A stretch of DNA of 64,000 nt, from NCBI GenBank assembly GCA_019828565.1, contig JAHDYR010000064.1, forward strand, positions 248,001-312,000. Direction: 5' to 3'. Source of the DNA: Carpediemonas membranifera (Eukaryota > Fornicata). Made by a program: the position numbers and the translations under genes. The notes below the pieces were generated by a model, which was not told where the DNA came from, did no database searches, and saw nothing but the letters and a program-made list of their open reading frames with translations. Shown here one piece after another: positions 46,875 through 56,377 of the stretch. How positions within the stretch are numbered: the first letter of the stretch is position 1; each line of letters opens with the position of its first letter.

Positions 46875-47459
46875 ATGGCCACTGAGGAGAAGGATATCGT
46901 TCTGGAGAGCAAGAAGGGAAGCACAGTGCACCCAGCTCACTCTCATCCGAACACAGGCATCGTGTATGTTGGCCACATCCCTCACGGCTTCTATGAGCAC
47001 CAGATGCGTGGTTTCTTCGGCCAGTTTGGCCCTATCCTTCGCTTGAGGCTTTCCCGCAACAAGTCCACTGGCAAGTCCAAGCACTATGCGTTCATCGAGT
47101 TCGATTCTAAGTCCGATGCTGAGATTGTTGCCAAGACTATGGACAAGTACCTCCTCGAGAACTGCCTCCTCTCAGTCCACGTCATGGACGACGAGAAGCT
47201 CGATAAGCACATCTGGAAGGGCGCGAATCAGGTGTTTGTCCGCCCCGATACTGAGGAGCGTTCCAAGCAAATCAACGAAAAGGTCGCCGAGCTCGAGAAG
47301 AAGAAGCTCGAGAAGGCCCGCAAGCAGAGATTGGCGGAAAAGAAGGCCAAGCTTGAGGCGATCAGCGCAGAGTTCGACTGGGACCTCGTGTATGGCGCAG
47401 ACAAGAAGAAGGCCGGCAAGCCAGTCAAGGCAAAGAGCAAGAAGGCGCACAAGAAGTGA
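46875..47459 (+). CDS. RRM protein, NIFK/Nop15-like ribosome-assembly factor
   Basis: 194 residues from an ATG. One RRM at about residues 32-110 with RNP2 IVYVGHIPHG and RNP1 KSKHYAFIEF; the FYEHQMRGFFGQFGPILRLRLSRNK stretch is typical of NIFK/Nop15, which helps assemble the 60S subunit and ITS2 processing in the nucleolus. The C-terminus is a Lys/Glu helix (KKLEKARKQRLAEKKAKLE), then FDWDLVYG and a basic tail, as in family members. It is divergent from the AXDND1-like gene. Confidence 0.9.
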   Translation: MATEEKDIVLESKKGSTVHPAHSHPNTGIVYVGHIPHGFYEHQMRGFFGQFGPILRLRLSRNKSTGKSKHYAFIEFDSKSDAEIVAKTMDKYLLENCLLSVHVMDDEKLDKHIWKGANQVFVRPDTEERSKQINEKVAELEKKKLEKARKQRLAEKKAKLEAISAEFDWDLVYGADKKKAGKPVKAKSKKAHKK

Positions 47460-47633
47460 GCACAACGGATGATAAACCTCTATCGCTATGGGCACGAGTG
47501 GGTTGGAGAGCGGTACACCATGATAGATAAGGCATAAGCTAGATGGAGAACTCTCTCTTGTCTCATCTCATTGATGCCTGGGCCTTCCGGGCGGGCAGCT
47601 GGGCGGGTATACTGACTGAGCCAATCAATACCT

Positions 47634-50600
47634 TTACCTATACATGTCGTTCAGCGTGCGCAGGCCCGGGGCGCTGGGCGCGTTCGTGCGGTATGTCGCG
47701 GTGACCGTGCCCATCGCGGCGAGCGCGGCTGCTCTCTCGTCTTCGGACAGCGTCATCCAGGGCGCGCTGGCGTTACCAAACGTCTGCCCAACGGTTCCGA
47801 TGATCGCGGGCAGACCCTCGCCGAGCGTCATCATGCCGGGCGCGCTAGCGTTCGCTAACGTGTCGACCTCGTGGTTACGCACCGCGCTCTCCGTGTACAT
47901 CTCGGTAGAGACGCTGTCGGGAAGCGTAGCAATGACCTCCGTGAAGGTGGGGCGGTCGTGCGGGTCGAGCGCCACGCAGCGGCGGATCAGCTCGCCCACG
48001 GCCGCCGGCGTGCCCGCGGGGATCCTCGGCCGGTAGCCAGCCCGCACGTGCGCACGAATGGCGTCGAGCCCGAGGCGTTCCTGGCGGTACGGGATGTCGC
48101 GTGCGGCGATCTCCCAGAGCGTAATGCCGAAGGCGTAGACGTCGGCCTTCTCGCCGCCCACGCCGTCGAAGCGCTCAGGCGCCATCCACGGCCACGAGCC
48201 CTCAACGAAATTCACATGATCGCCGAGCCGCGCGGTCAGCCCGAAATCACTGATCTTGGCGCTGCCCTTCGAGACGAGGACGTTGAGCGACTTGAGGTCC
48301 CTGTGCTCGTAGCCCTCGCCGGCGATGAACGCCATGGCCGCCGCGATATCGCGCGCGAACTTCAGCCGCGCGTCCCAGGGCAGGTCGACCTTCGAGAGCA
48401 GCAGCGCGGAGAGCGACCCCGACGCGAGCTCGAGCGCGAGCCGGATCTCCCGGTCGTCCTGCTCCAGCGCGTAGAGCGCGATGACGTTGTTATGGCGTAG
48501 CTGCTTGTGGACGTGGATCTCGTTCTGGAGTCGGTCGGCCTGCATCGCGTTCAGGTCACACTGTTCGACGACCTTGACAGCGCACTCGCTGCCGCTGTAC
48601 GTGCCACGGAAGACGGCTGCCATGCCGCCCTCGCCGATGCGGTCGGCCTGGCTGAACGCGATGCTGCCCGCCGGCTTCGTGATGTCCGCATTAAGGTCGG
48701 GCTGCACGAGCGGCTCGGGCGTCTGGTCGTGCATCAGGAGATACTGCAGGTTGCTGCCCTTCTTGACTGTCTGAGCAGCCGTCTTGCCCTTGTACGTCGC
48801 GGTCTGGTCGGCGCCGTGCTTCAGCAGCAGGCTGACGATGTCAAAGCCGCCCGCCTTGACAGCAGCGAATAGCGGCGGCATCTTGCCCTCCACGCCGTTC
48901 GCGGGCACGCCCGCCGCAAGCAGCCGCTTTACGGCAGCGGTGTCGCCCTGCGTGATTGCGTTATTGAGCAGCTTCGTCAGGGCGTCGTTGATGGCGGCTC
49001 GGATCACGCCGGTCATGAGCGGGTCGGCCACGCCCTTGACGGCCTGCAGCGCGTTGACGCCGACCGGCGGGAGGAGGGGGTCGGCGCCGCGGGCGAGCAG
49101 CTTCGTCGCGGAGTCCCAGTGGCCGCCCTGGATGGCGAACACGAGCGCAGTCGTGTTCCGGCTGACGGTGTCGATGTCAACCTTCGCGGACAGCATCGCG
49201 GCCAGCATCGGTGGCTTGACGACGGCGGCCAGCAGCGGGTGGCCGTCCGGGAAGGAATCGTCGAGCAGGCAGCCGGCTTTGAGCAGCGTAGCGAAGGCCT
49301 GCGGCTGGTCGTGCACGAACGCGTTGTGCAGTGGCGACTGGCCCTCCCGGTTGAGGCAGTTGAGGACGACTGGGCCGAACTTGCCGCTCCTGAGCAGCTT
49401 CTTTGAGTGCATCTTGTCGACGTCGCCGCTGATGATGTGCGCGTGGAGCTCGTCGCTCTTATCTAGCGCCTCCTTGACGCGGCCCCTTAGCGCGGGCATC
49501 GGGTCCTTGGCGAGCGCCTGCACGGGCTGGAGGCGGGCGAGGTCGGTCCTCAGCGCGAGCACTCGCGGCTCGTGCTGCTCCGCGTGCGGGTTGATGGTGC
49601 CAAGCAGGGACTCGGCTTGTGCCAGCAGGCGCTTGGAAATGTCGAAGTTCGCATTGGAGTACATCGCATCGTCGGCATCGCCCAGCATGCGCTCCGTCTC
49701 GTGCACTTTGACGCGTCTCACGACTGAGGGCTGGGCGTTAACCTGCTCGAGAATGGCGTTGACCTCGGGGTTGGCGTGCGTCGACGTGAAGCCACGGGGC
49801 CCGAGTGAAACTGTTGTTTTGGGGTGGTGCACTGCCATCGCGAAGCTACGAGGCAGGACGTCTCCGGCTGTGACGTGGTCGAGCACGCGACGCATATCGC
49901 TGGTGAAGCACGGGACGTGGCTGCCAAAAGCGATGCAGAGGTCTGTTTCCTCCGTGATCGGTTCGGCACAGATCTCGGACAGCCTCCTGCTGAGCTGCGC
50001 ACAGTTGAGCGGGTTGAGCGCGGTCTGCACCTCAGCTGTCTCAGGAGACGACTGGAAGAAGCCGTTGCGGTCGGAGCTGATGGTGCATTCGGGGCGGGTC
50101 AGCCTCATCTCGAAGGAGGTGGGCAAGGTCTCCCGCCTCAGCAGGAGGCCGACCACGGTCTTCAGGTCGTCAATTGTGAGCGGCGCGTGCTCGCCCAGGC
50201 TGATCTCATTGTCAGCCGAGATTGCGTCGAGGTGGGCGGTCAGGAAGCTGAAGCCGCTGACAACATTTCTGACAACATTGCTGGGTGGGGCGACCTCAAA
50301 GCCGGTCGGGCCGAGCGTGACGGCGGCGGCTGGATCGTCGAGCTGGACCTCGAATGAGCGGGGCGCAACCCCAATGGCCTCAACGTGCGCGAGGAGCTTC
50401 TTCAGCGCGGGGAGGTCGGCGTGGGTGACACTGATCGCAGTGTCCGACGTGACCACTTTGGCACATAGTCTAGCAACTGCAGCGTCGATGTGCGGACGGT
50501 TGAACGGTATCAGGGCTTCCGCGACCTTGCAATCTGCGGGCGAGACAGAGATGAAGCCGCTAGGGTCCACGACGGCGGTGGACGCGGCAGGCAGGGCGAT

Positions 50601-53306
50601 CCCGGCATCAGCGCAGGCCTGGGCGACCAGTTCATTGAGGCGACTCTGGTTGAGCGGGGCGAGTAAGTCGCGCATCTCGGCGTTTGTAGGAGCCTCAAAG
50701 TAAAGACCATGCTCATCCATGTTGACACTGGCAGGAGGGTGGGTCAGCCTCATCTCGAAGGAGCGCGGCAAGCCTGTGGCGATGATGTGGATGACGACCC
50801 GCGCCAGGTCGGTGAGCTTGAGGGGTGAGTCGTTGGACGGCAGGCGAATGTCAGCGCCGAGCGTGGATTGGGCGCAGACCTCACCGATCTCAGGCGCGTG
50901 TTCAATATGCCACAGCTTGGTAATCTGATCATCTGATCCAGAGAGCAGGGTCGACCCATCTGGGGAGAAAGCGACGCTATTCACACGATTGTCATGACCC
51001 CCGAGCGTCTTGAAGCACTTTCTGCTTCCGATGTTCCAGAGCTTGGCAGTGTTGTCATAAGACCCAGAGGCAAGGGTCTTGCCGTCAGGGGAGAAGGCGA
51101 CACAGCAGACCGCACTCGCGTGCCACCAGAGATCGGCGACACGCTCCCAGGTCCTGGTGTCCCAGAGTCTGATGGTATCATCGTAAGACCCAGAGGCCAG
51201 CAGAGCGCCGTCCGGGGAGATGGCGACGGTGGTGACAGAATCCTTGTGGCCCTCCAGAGTCTGCTCGAGTCTCCCCGACTCAGCGTCCCATACCTTGATC
51301 GTATTATCATATGATCCAGAGACGATGGTCTTGCCGTCGGGGGAGATGGCGACGGAGTAGACCCAATTGGAGTGCCCTTCCATCGTCCTGCACTTGCCGG
51401 TGGCGACGTCCCACGACCTGACTGTCTTGTCATCGGATCCGGACACCAGCGTCTTGCCGTCTGTGGAGAATGCGAGGCCTCTCACATTGTTGGCATGTTT
51501 CTTGAGCGTCTTGACGAGTCTGCCGGTCTGGTCCCACAGCTTGATCTTGTGGTCACCCCCGCCCGAGGCGATGGTCGACCCGCCCGGGGAGACGGCGATA
51601 CACCAAACATGCCCACCATGCTTCATCGTCATCTTGCACACGCCGCGCTTGTCCCACAGCTTGATCGTCCCATCCCATGACCCAGTGACCCTGGTGCCGT
51701 CAGGGAGGAAGGCGACGCTGGACACAGCTCTGGAGTGACCCTCTATCGTCTGGATGCGCTCATTCATCCTCGCATTCCAGGCAGCAAGCATCGCGTCGAC
51801 GGCGTTATCTCGCTTGTCGGCGACCAGCCTCCCAAGCCTCATCGTGACAGTGAGGTCGGGCTCAGTCAGCCTCATGCTGAACTCTCTGGGCCGCACCAAC
51901 AGATTGTCGAGGACGCGGGTGAGGTCGGCGACGGTGCCCTCGAGGCGGACGATGGCCGCGGCCGGGACGGGCTGGGCGAGGGTCTGGTCGAGGGCGATGA
52001 GCTCGGGAGAGCGACTGAGGGACCACTGCTTGGCGGTCTTGTCCTTTGACCCAGAGAGCAGGGTCGACCCATCTGGGGAGAAGGCGACGCTGAACACGAA
52101 ATCGGTATGGCCCTTGAGCGTTTCAAGGCACTTACCGCTGCCAACGCTCCAGAGCTTGATGCTGTCAGACCCAGAGGCGAGGGTCCTGCTGTCGGGCGAG
52201 AAGGCGACGCTGTTGACATAATCTGTGTGCCCTCTGAGGACGGCGACGCACTCCCAGGTCCTGGTGTCCCAGAGTCTGATGGCGTTGTCATTCGACCCAG
52301 AGGCCAGCAGAGCGCCGTCTGGGGAGATGGCGACGGAGTAGACAGAACTCGTGTTATCCTCCAGAGTCTGCTCGAGTCTCCCCGACTCAGCGACCCACAC
52401 CTTGATCGTATTATCATATGATCCAGAGACGATGGTCTTGCCGTCGGGGGAGATGGCGACGGAGAACACTTCTGACGAGTGCCCTTCCATCGTCCTGCAC
52501 TTGCCGGTGGCGACGTCCCACGACCTGACTGTCCGATCACTGGATCCGGACACCAGCTTCTTACCGTCTGGGGAGAACGTTAGGCCTCTCACATCCTTGA
52601 AGTGCCCCTCGAGCGTCTTGACGAGTCTGCCGGTCTGGTCCCACAGCTTGATGTTGTGGTCATCACCGCCCGAGGCGATGGTCGACCCGCCCGGGGAGAC
52701 GGCGATACACCAAACATGCCCACCATGCTTCATCGTCATCTTGCACACGCCGCGCTTGTCCCACAGCTTGATCGTCCCATCCCATGACCCAGTGACCCTG
52801 GTGCCGTCAGGGAGGAAGGCGACGCTGGACACAGCTCTGGAGTGACCCTCTATCGTCTGGATGCGCTCATTCATCCTCGCATTCCAGGCAGCAAGCATCG
52901 CGTCGACGGCGTTATCTCGCTTGTCGGCGACCAGCCTCCCAAGCCTCATCGTGACAGTGAGGTCGGGCTCAGTCAGCCTCATGCTGAACTCTCTGGGCCG
53001 CACCGACAGATTGTCGAGGACGCGGGCGAGGTCTGTTACAATCAGTGGCGATTCGGCCAAGGGAAGAAGTTGGAACTTGTCCTCTGGGGTGAAAACGCGC
53101 ATCGCGGCATCTCTAATCCAGCCATCAACTAATTTGCATGCATAACTGGGTGAAATTCTCGGGGAGGACGCACCATTGCTGAGTTCCACTGCGTTAGCGC
53201 TCTTGAACTGGCCGCGGGCTGCATCTCTGCGCTGAAAGGGCAGGTAACGTACCAGCTGTGTAAATTGAGCGTATGAAACGAACTTTCTACATCGTCGCAG
53301 CTTCAT
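47634..53306 (-). CDS. Giant WD40 - novel repeat - ankyrin - protein kinase
   Basis: 1890 residues from an ATG, single exon. Order: N-terminal region (1-90); two tandem homologous units of about 369 residues (about 92-460 and 461-829), each a PREFSMRL module plus a seven-blade-like WD40 array (SPDGKTLVSGSDDKTVRSWD style); then about 370 residues of further PRSFEMRL modules (about 836-1200); ankyrin repeats (about 1310-1530: EGQSPLHNAFVHDQPQAFATLL, GHWDSATKLLARGADPLL, GGFDIVSLLLKHGADQT); a protein kinase (about 1550-1815) with GEGGMAAVF, AVKVVE, HRDLKSLNVLV, SDFGL and APERF; a tail. Catalytic residues are all present, so it should be an active TKL-like Ser/Thr kinase. WD40/ANK sensor plus kinase suggests ligand-induced assembly, perhaps defence or stress signalling; this is inference. 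Confidence 0.9.
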   Translation of the reverse strand: MKLRRCRKFVSYAQFTQLVRYLPFQRRDAARGQFKSANAVELSNGASSPRISPSYACKLVDGWIRDAAMRVFTPEDKFQLLPLAESPLIVTDLARVLDNLSVRPREFSMRLTEPDLTVTMRLGRLVADKRDNAVDAMLAAWNARMNERIQTIEGHSRAVSSVAFLPDGTRVTGSWDGTIKLWDKRGVCKMTMKHGGHVWCIAVSPGGSTIASGGDDHNIKLWDQTGRLVKTLEGHFKDVRGLTFSPDGKKLVSGSSDRTVRSWDVATGKCRTMEGHSSEVFSVAISPDGKTIVSGSYDNTIKVWVAESGRLEQTLEDNTSSVYSVAISPDGALLASGSNDNAIRLWDTRTWECVAVLRGHTDYVNSVAFSPDSRTLASGSDSIKLWSVGSGKCLETLKGHTDFVFSVAFSPDGSTLLSGSKDKTAKQWSLSRSPELIALDQTLAQPVPAAAIVRLEGTVADLTRVLDNLLVRPREFSMRLTEPDLTVTMRLGRLVADKRDNAVDAMLAAWNARMNERIQTIEGHSRAVSSVAFLPDGTRVTGSWDGTIKLWDKRGVCKMTMKHGGHVWCIAVSPGGSTIASGGGDHKIKLWDQTGRLVKTLKKHANNVRGLAFSTDGKTLVSGSDDKTVRSWDVATGKCRTMEGHSNWVYSVAISPDGKTIVSGSYDNTIKVWDAESGRLEQTLEGHKDSVTTVAISPDGALLASGSYDDTIRLWDTRTWERVADLWWHASAVCCVAFSPDGKTLASGSYDNTAKLWNIGSRKCFKTLGGHDNRVNSVAFSPDGSTLLSGSDDQITKLWHIEHAPEIGEVCAQSTLGADIRLPSNDSPLKLTDLARVVIHIIATGLPRSFEMRLTHPPASVNMDEHGLYFEAPTNAEMRDLLAPLNQSRLNELVAQACADAGIALPAASTAVVDPSGFISVSPADCKVAEALIPFNRPHIDAAVARLCAKVVTSDTAISVTHADLPALKKLLAHVEAIGVAPRSFEVQLDDPAAAVTLGPTGFEVAPPSNVVRNVVSGFSFLTAHLDAISADNEISLGEHAPLTIDDLKTVVGLLLRRETLPTSFEMRLTRPECTISSDRNGFFQSSPETAEVQTALNPLNCAQLSRRLSEICAEPITEETDLCIAFGSHVPCFTSDMRRVLDHVTAGDVLPRSFAMAVHHPKTTVSLGPRGFTSTHANPEVNAILEQVNAQPSVVRRVKVHETERMLGDADDAMYSNANFDISKRLLAQAESLLGTINPHAEQHEPRVLALRTDLARLQPVQALAKDPMPALRGRVKEALDKSDELHAHIISGDVDKMHSKKLLRSGKFGPVVLNCLNREGQSPLHNAFVHDQPQAFATLLKAGCLLDDSFPDGHPLLAAVVKPPMLAAMLSAKVDIDTVSRNTTALVFAIQGGHWDSATKLLARGADPLLPPVGVNALQAVKGVADPLMTGVIRAAINDALTKLLNNAITQGDTAAVKRLLAAGVPANGVEGKMPPLFAAVKAGGFDIVSLLLKHGADQTATYKGKTAAQTVKKGSNLQYLLMHDQTPEPLVQPDLNADITKPAGSIAFSQADRIGEGGMAAVFRGTYSGSECAVKVVEQCDLNAMQADRLQNEIHVHKQLRHNNVIALYALEQDDREIRLALELASGSLSALLLSKVDLPWDARLKFARDIAAAMAFIAGEGYEHRDLKSLNVLVSKGSAKISDFGLTARLGDHVNFVEGSWPWMAPERFDGVGGEKADVYAFGITLWEIAARDIPYRQERLGLDAIRAHVRAGYRPRIPAGTPAAVGELIRRCVALDPHDRPTFTEVIATLPDSVSTEMYTESAVRNHEVDTLANASAPGMMTLGEGLPAIIGTVGQTFGNASAPWMTLSEDERAAALAAMGTVTATYRTNAPSAPGLRTLNDMYR
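50818..53031 (-). repeat. Internal tandem duplication, two units of about 1107 bp
   Basis: Unit 1 (about 51925-53031) and unit 2 (about 50818-51924) match throughout at a constant offset of 1107 bases (369 codons). The 5' part of the units (52600-53031 against 51493-51924) is nearly identical and the WD40 part is more diverged, so the identical part has been recently duplicated or homogenised. Confidence 0.85.
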
Positions 53307-53479
53307 CTCGACGAATTTTGGAAGGTGCCAACGACTGTCGGTTAATATCGTGACAGAGCGGCATTAAGCCCCAATCCGCCCCGATCGACGGCAATTGCTG
53401 GGTACCAACGCTTATTGGACACTTGACTGACCCTTCAGAGCCCAACAGCTTTTGACATAAAGTGCACTTTGGCAAAGTG

Positions 53480-54272
53480 ATGGATGCAGACAACGGCTCG
53501 ACCAGAGCTGTTTATGAGCGTGTAATTGAGCTTGTATCAAACATTATTCCCCAAATTCTCGAACAGAACACGATTCTAGCTCCGTTTGATGTGAATATGT
53601 TCAACTCAATTTGGCGAGACGCTCTCAAGTCTACTGGAGCGGTAGACGACATAGAACCAAGCTCAGTTCGCTATATTCTTCCGTCTTACGCAGCATGATA
53701 TCAACCCCGGTGCCCGCCAGGCGTATGACTCGCTGCCGCCCCCACCAATGCCTGTCAAGCTGCCGGGCCCGCTGGACCCCCCTTCCCCACGCCGCATCCC
53801 CGCAGAGGCATCACATCAGCCTGTCCCTGAGCCGGCCAGCAACGCTGAGCCCAGTCCCAGCGAGGCGGAAGCGTCGGATGATGACAGTGACGTGCCAAGC
53901 GACTCGGAATCCGACTCCGACGTTCCCGCAGAGCCACAGACTGTCGTCACCACAGGCGAGGACGGTGTTACTGTTGAGCTTCCCCCTGAATTTCAGGAGA
54001 GGTCGCAGGAGGCGAGCGGCAGTGAATCTGAATCAGACTCAGAGTCGGAGTCGGAGTCAGAGTCGGAGTCAGAGTCGGAGGACCCGGAGCCAGTGTACCG
54101 CACCCCGAACACCCTGGTCTGCAAGATAGACGCCTTGTCAAGGACAAAGTCCAAAAAGAAGGGAATGGCCGGTTGGCGGTACAAGTTCGACATTGGGCAG
54201 GGGATGCTCACTGTTAACGGGCGAGAGAACCTCATATCGGGCGGCGTGCTCACTTTTATTGACCCTCTCTGA
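53480..54272 (+). CDS. TFIIA large subunit (alpha/beta, TOA1)
   Basis: Read as join(53480..53665, 53694..54272), 254 residues. It stabilises TBP on the promoter. The N-terminal four-helix part is RAVYERVIELVSNIIPQIL...FNSIWRDALKSTGAVDD (human KLYRSVIEDVINDVRDIF...LKTLWENKL). The C-terminal beta-barrel part is NTLVCKIDALSRTKSKKKG, YKFDIGQGMLTVNGRE (human VVVCQYDKIHRSKNKWKFHLKDGIMNLNGRD). The linker is Pro-rich, then acidic with a Ser-Glu repeat. The 28-nt intron restores the frame exactly. An extra insertion (MAGW) precedes the YKFDI strand, and the C-terminus is extended past the usual acidic-aromatic end. Confidence 0.9.
53666..53693 (+). other. Spliceosomal intron, 28 nt (TFIIA)
   Basis: Begins GTTCGC and ends CCGTCTTACGCAG, phase 0. 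Confidence 0.85.
54010..54085 (+). repeat. GAGTCG/GAGTCA microsatellite
   Basis: Hexamer-like (GAGTCx)n run encoding an alternating Ser-Glu stretch inside the acidic linker of TFIIA. In frame and length-tolerant. Confidence 0.85.
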
Positions 54273-54440
54273 GCTGGATAATTCGAACCTCGGCCTTGAG
54301 TTTTTAATAAAATAAGCGTGAATTTTGTGCGCATACAGCAGGGTGTAGCAAGGTATAGGCACTAAGCTGCGTCCCAGTGTCATGCTCAGGCGACATGAAG
54401 TATCATAGAGTGCACAGTGCAAGCACTGCGTCTCTCCACT

Positions 54441-54713
54441 TCAATTAGCTTGCCCGGAGGCGAAGACTAGCGGCTGGTTAGCCGTAATTGGTGTATTGGG
54501 GTTATAGTTGGGAAGACGGGCTGAAGGTCTTGGATTTCTGAAAGCACTGGCTTGATACTGTGCATCCATCATGAGGCCGCAATCCAAGATGTTCTGTGCA
54601 GCAGTCTTGTCTCTGTGGGAGAGATTGAGCCAAGTGGATGTAGTAGGATCGGAATTGAGGCGTTGCTGTCTGTACCATGGAGCACCTTGACAATTCGGGT
54701 TGTGGCATCGCAT
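54441..54713 (-). CDS. Hypothetical small protein with CxxxxC N-terminus
   Basis: 90 residues from an ATG (MRCHNPNCQGAPWYRQQ). The CHNPNC start could be half of a zinc-binding site, completed if an upstream exon adds two ligands; GAACTCGCTACACGAGG upstream (minus strand) encodes no Met in frame. The rest is Gln/Asn-rich and polar (AAQNILDCGLMMDAQYQASAF, LPNYNPNTPITANQ). Weak coding evidence; family not recognised. Confidence 0.35.
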   Translation of the reverse strand: MRCHNPNCQGAPWYRQQRLNSDPTTSTWLNLSHRDKTAAQNILDCGLMMDAQYQASAFRNPRPSARLPNYNPNTPITANQPLVFASGQAN

Positions 54714-55112
54714 CGTGCGCCTCGTGTAGCGAGTTCTACGGAACCTCGCGCGGGAGAAGGGGCAGACGAGTGAGATACTGCAGTCTTCCGATACTGATTT
54801 ATAAAAATTTATATAAATCTACTTTATTCTCCTCCCTGGAGGGTCCCGTACTGGGGGACGCCGATCGGCCTCTCCTATGCGACGTCCTCCCGGAGGAGTG
54901 GCTGGTCTCGGCTGGCCGTTTGTAACATACCAAGGGATTAAATTCCATAAACTGCACAATGACTCAGGGCAAGAATGACCCAATCAATTGGTCACCACAG
55001 CTGCCTCCTCTCCCGGTGGTTGATGACCCCCGACGATGATGACTGATCTCAATCGTCTATAGCAGACTTCACGACAGCACTCCGCACTTTATGGCAAGAA
55101 ATCTTCGACATC
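54714..55112. other. Non-coding interval
   Basis: Contains an AT-rich stretch at about 54795-54830 (ATTTATAAAAATTTATATAAAT) and an imperfect inverted pair around CTCCTCCCTGGAGG / CCTCCCGGAGGAG (54829-54898). No gene recognised. Confidence 0.4.
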
Positions 55113-56273
55113 ATGGAGACGGCGAACGGAGCGATTGGATTGGCCGTTCCAACCGTAGATAGTAACAGCAGCATTGAAGATGTTAAGCTGCTCACGGACG
55201 AGAACGAACAGCTGCAGAAGCGCTTCCTGGAGTGTCGATCTGAATGTGACTCCCTTAGAGCTGCTTTGGCGGAGTATGAGAGCACTCTTCAGCTTGCTCT
55301 ATATCGTGTTGAGGATAGTAGCAGTACACAATGCGCTTTGCTTCAGGACCGGGTCAATCTCGTGAACAAGTCGAATAGCCGGCTGACGTCGGACTACAAG
55401 ACCGTTGTTCGGTCCTTCCAAGACCTTCAGACGAAATATGAGAACCTCAAGCTTGATACCAACGCAAATGCTGAGAACGTGAAGCTTCTTAAGGACGAGA
55501 ACCAAGAGCTTCGCCAAAAGATGAGCGTCGCGGAGGATAAGTTCCAAAGCATGCGGCAGGTGTTCGAGACAAAGCTCGCCACCATGAAGGAGCGCGTCGC
55601 TGAAGAGCAGGCTAAAACGGCCGAATCTGAGCGCCGAGCCGCTGACCTCGAGGAAGCCGCTCGGGCCAAGGATGACATGGTAGCTCAGGCCAGAGGCGAC
55701 CTCGTGAAGGCGAACAACACCATCACTGACGCGAGACGGGAGTGCGACATGCTCCGTATGAAGGTGGACTCTGCTCAGCGGGCGGCGGAGGACGCCGAGA
55801 GTTCCCGGGTTCATGAGGCACGGCGGGTCGAGAGTGCGCGGCAGACTATCGCACAGCTGCAGGCTAAGCTGGCCACCGAGGGTGAGCGCTACTCTGATGC
55901 GCAGGAGACGATTACTGGCCTCAACGGCGAGCTCGGCGGAATGAAGCAGTTACAGGCACAGAACGAGCAACTGCAGAAGGAGATCGAGGCCCAGAAGGTC
56001 GAACTCAACGCAGTTAAAGTCCGCGCCTTCGATGCAGCCCAGGAGCTCGAGCGTCAGCGTATCGCCAGTGCCAGCGGAGGAGACGAAGAATGGAAGGAGA
56101 GACTCCAGCTCGTCGTCCAGCAGGCCGAAAGGTACCGGGCAGAAAGGGATGAGGCCAGGACAGCCCTGGAAGCGAAGGAAACGGAGCGGGTCCAGCTTGT
56201 GGAGCTGTGCAATGAGCTCGTTGGAAAGCTCGAGGCGACCGCGGCAGAGGGCGAGACGGAGGCGGCAGAGTAA
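55113..56273 (+). CDS. Coiled-coil protein, function unknown
   Basis: 386 residues from an ATG. Almost wholly heptad-repeat coiled coil from about residue 25 to the end (ENEQLQKRFLECRSECDSLRA, NQELRQKMSVAEDKFQSMRQ, AQNEQLQKEIEAQKVELNAV, YRAERDEARTALEAKETERV), rich in Glu, Gln, Lys and Ala. No globular domain, signal or membrane segment. It could be a cytoskeletal, centrosomal or ciliary structural protein; the neighbour DAW1 is ciliary, but that is weak evidence. Ends in an acidic AAEGETEAAE. Confidence 0.75.
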   Translation: METANGAIGLAVPTVDSNSSIEDVKLLTDENEQLQKRFLECRSECDSLRAALAEYESTLQLALYRVEDSSSTQCALLQDRVNLVNKSNSRLTSDYKTVVRSFQDLQTKYENLKLDTNANAENVKLLKDENQELRQKMSVAEDKFQSMRQVFETKLATMKERVAEEQAKTAESERRAADLEEAARAKDDMVAQARGDLVKANNTITDARRECDMLRMKVDSAQRAAEDAESSRVHEARRVESARQTIAQLQAKLATEGERYSDAQETITGLNGELGGMKQLQAQNEQLQKEIEAQKVELNAVKVRAFDAAQELERQRIASASGGDEEWKERLQLVVQQAERYRAERDEARTALEAKETERVQLVELCNELVGKLEATAAEGETEAAE

Positions 56274-56377
56274 ATGTATTTTCAGAGTTGAGTGTGTTGG
56301 CGGGGTGTGGAGAGTGATTTATGGGTGATACATGAGGAAAATGTATTGCGCGGAAACGAAGCAGCGTTTGTCGTGCA

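Noticed and set aside
48784-50703. Plus-strand open frame of 639 codons antisense to the WD40-kinase gene
   Set aside because: It is a GC-rich antisense shadow; Ser/Ala/Thr-rich composition without motifs, and the opposite strand encodes unmistakable WD40, ankyrin and kinase domains.
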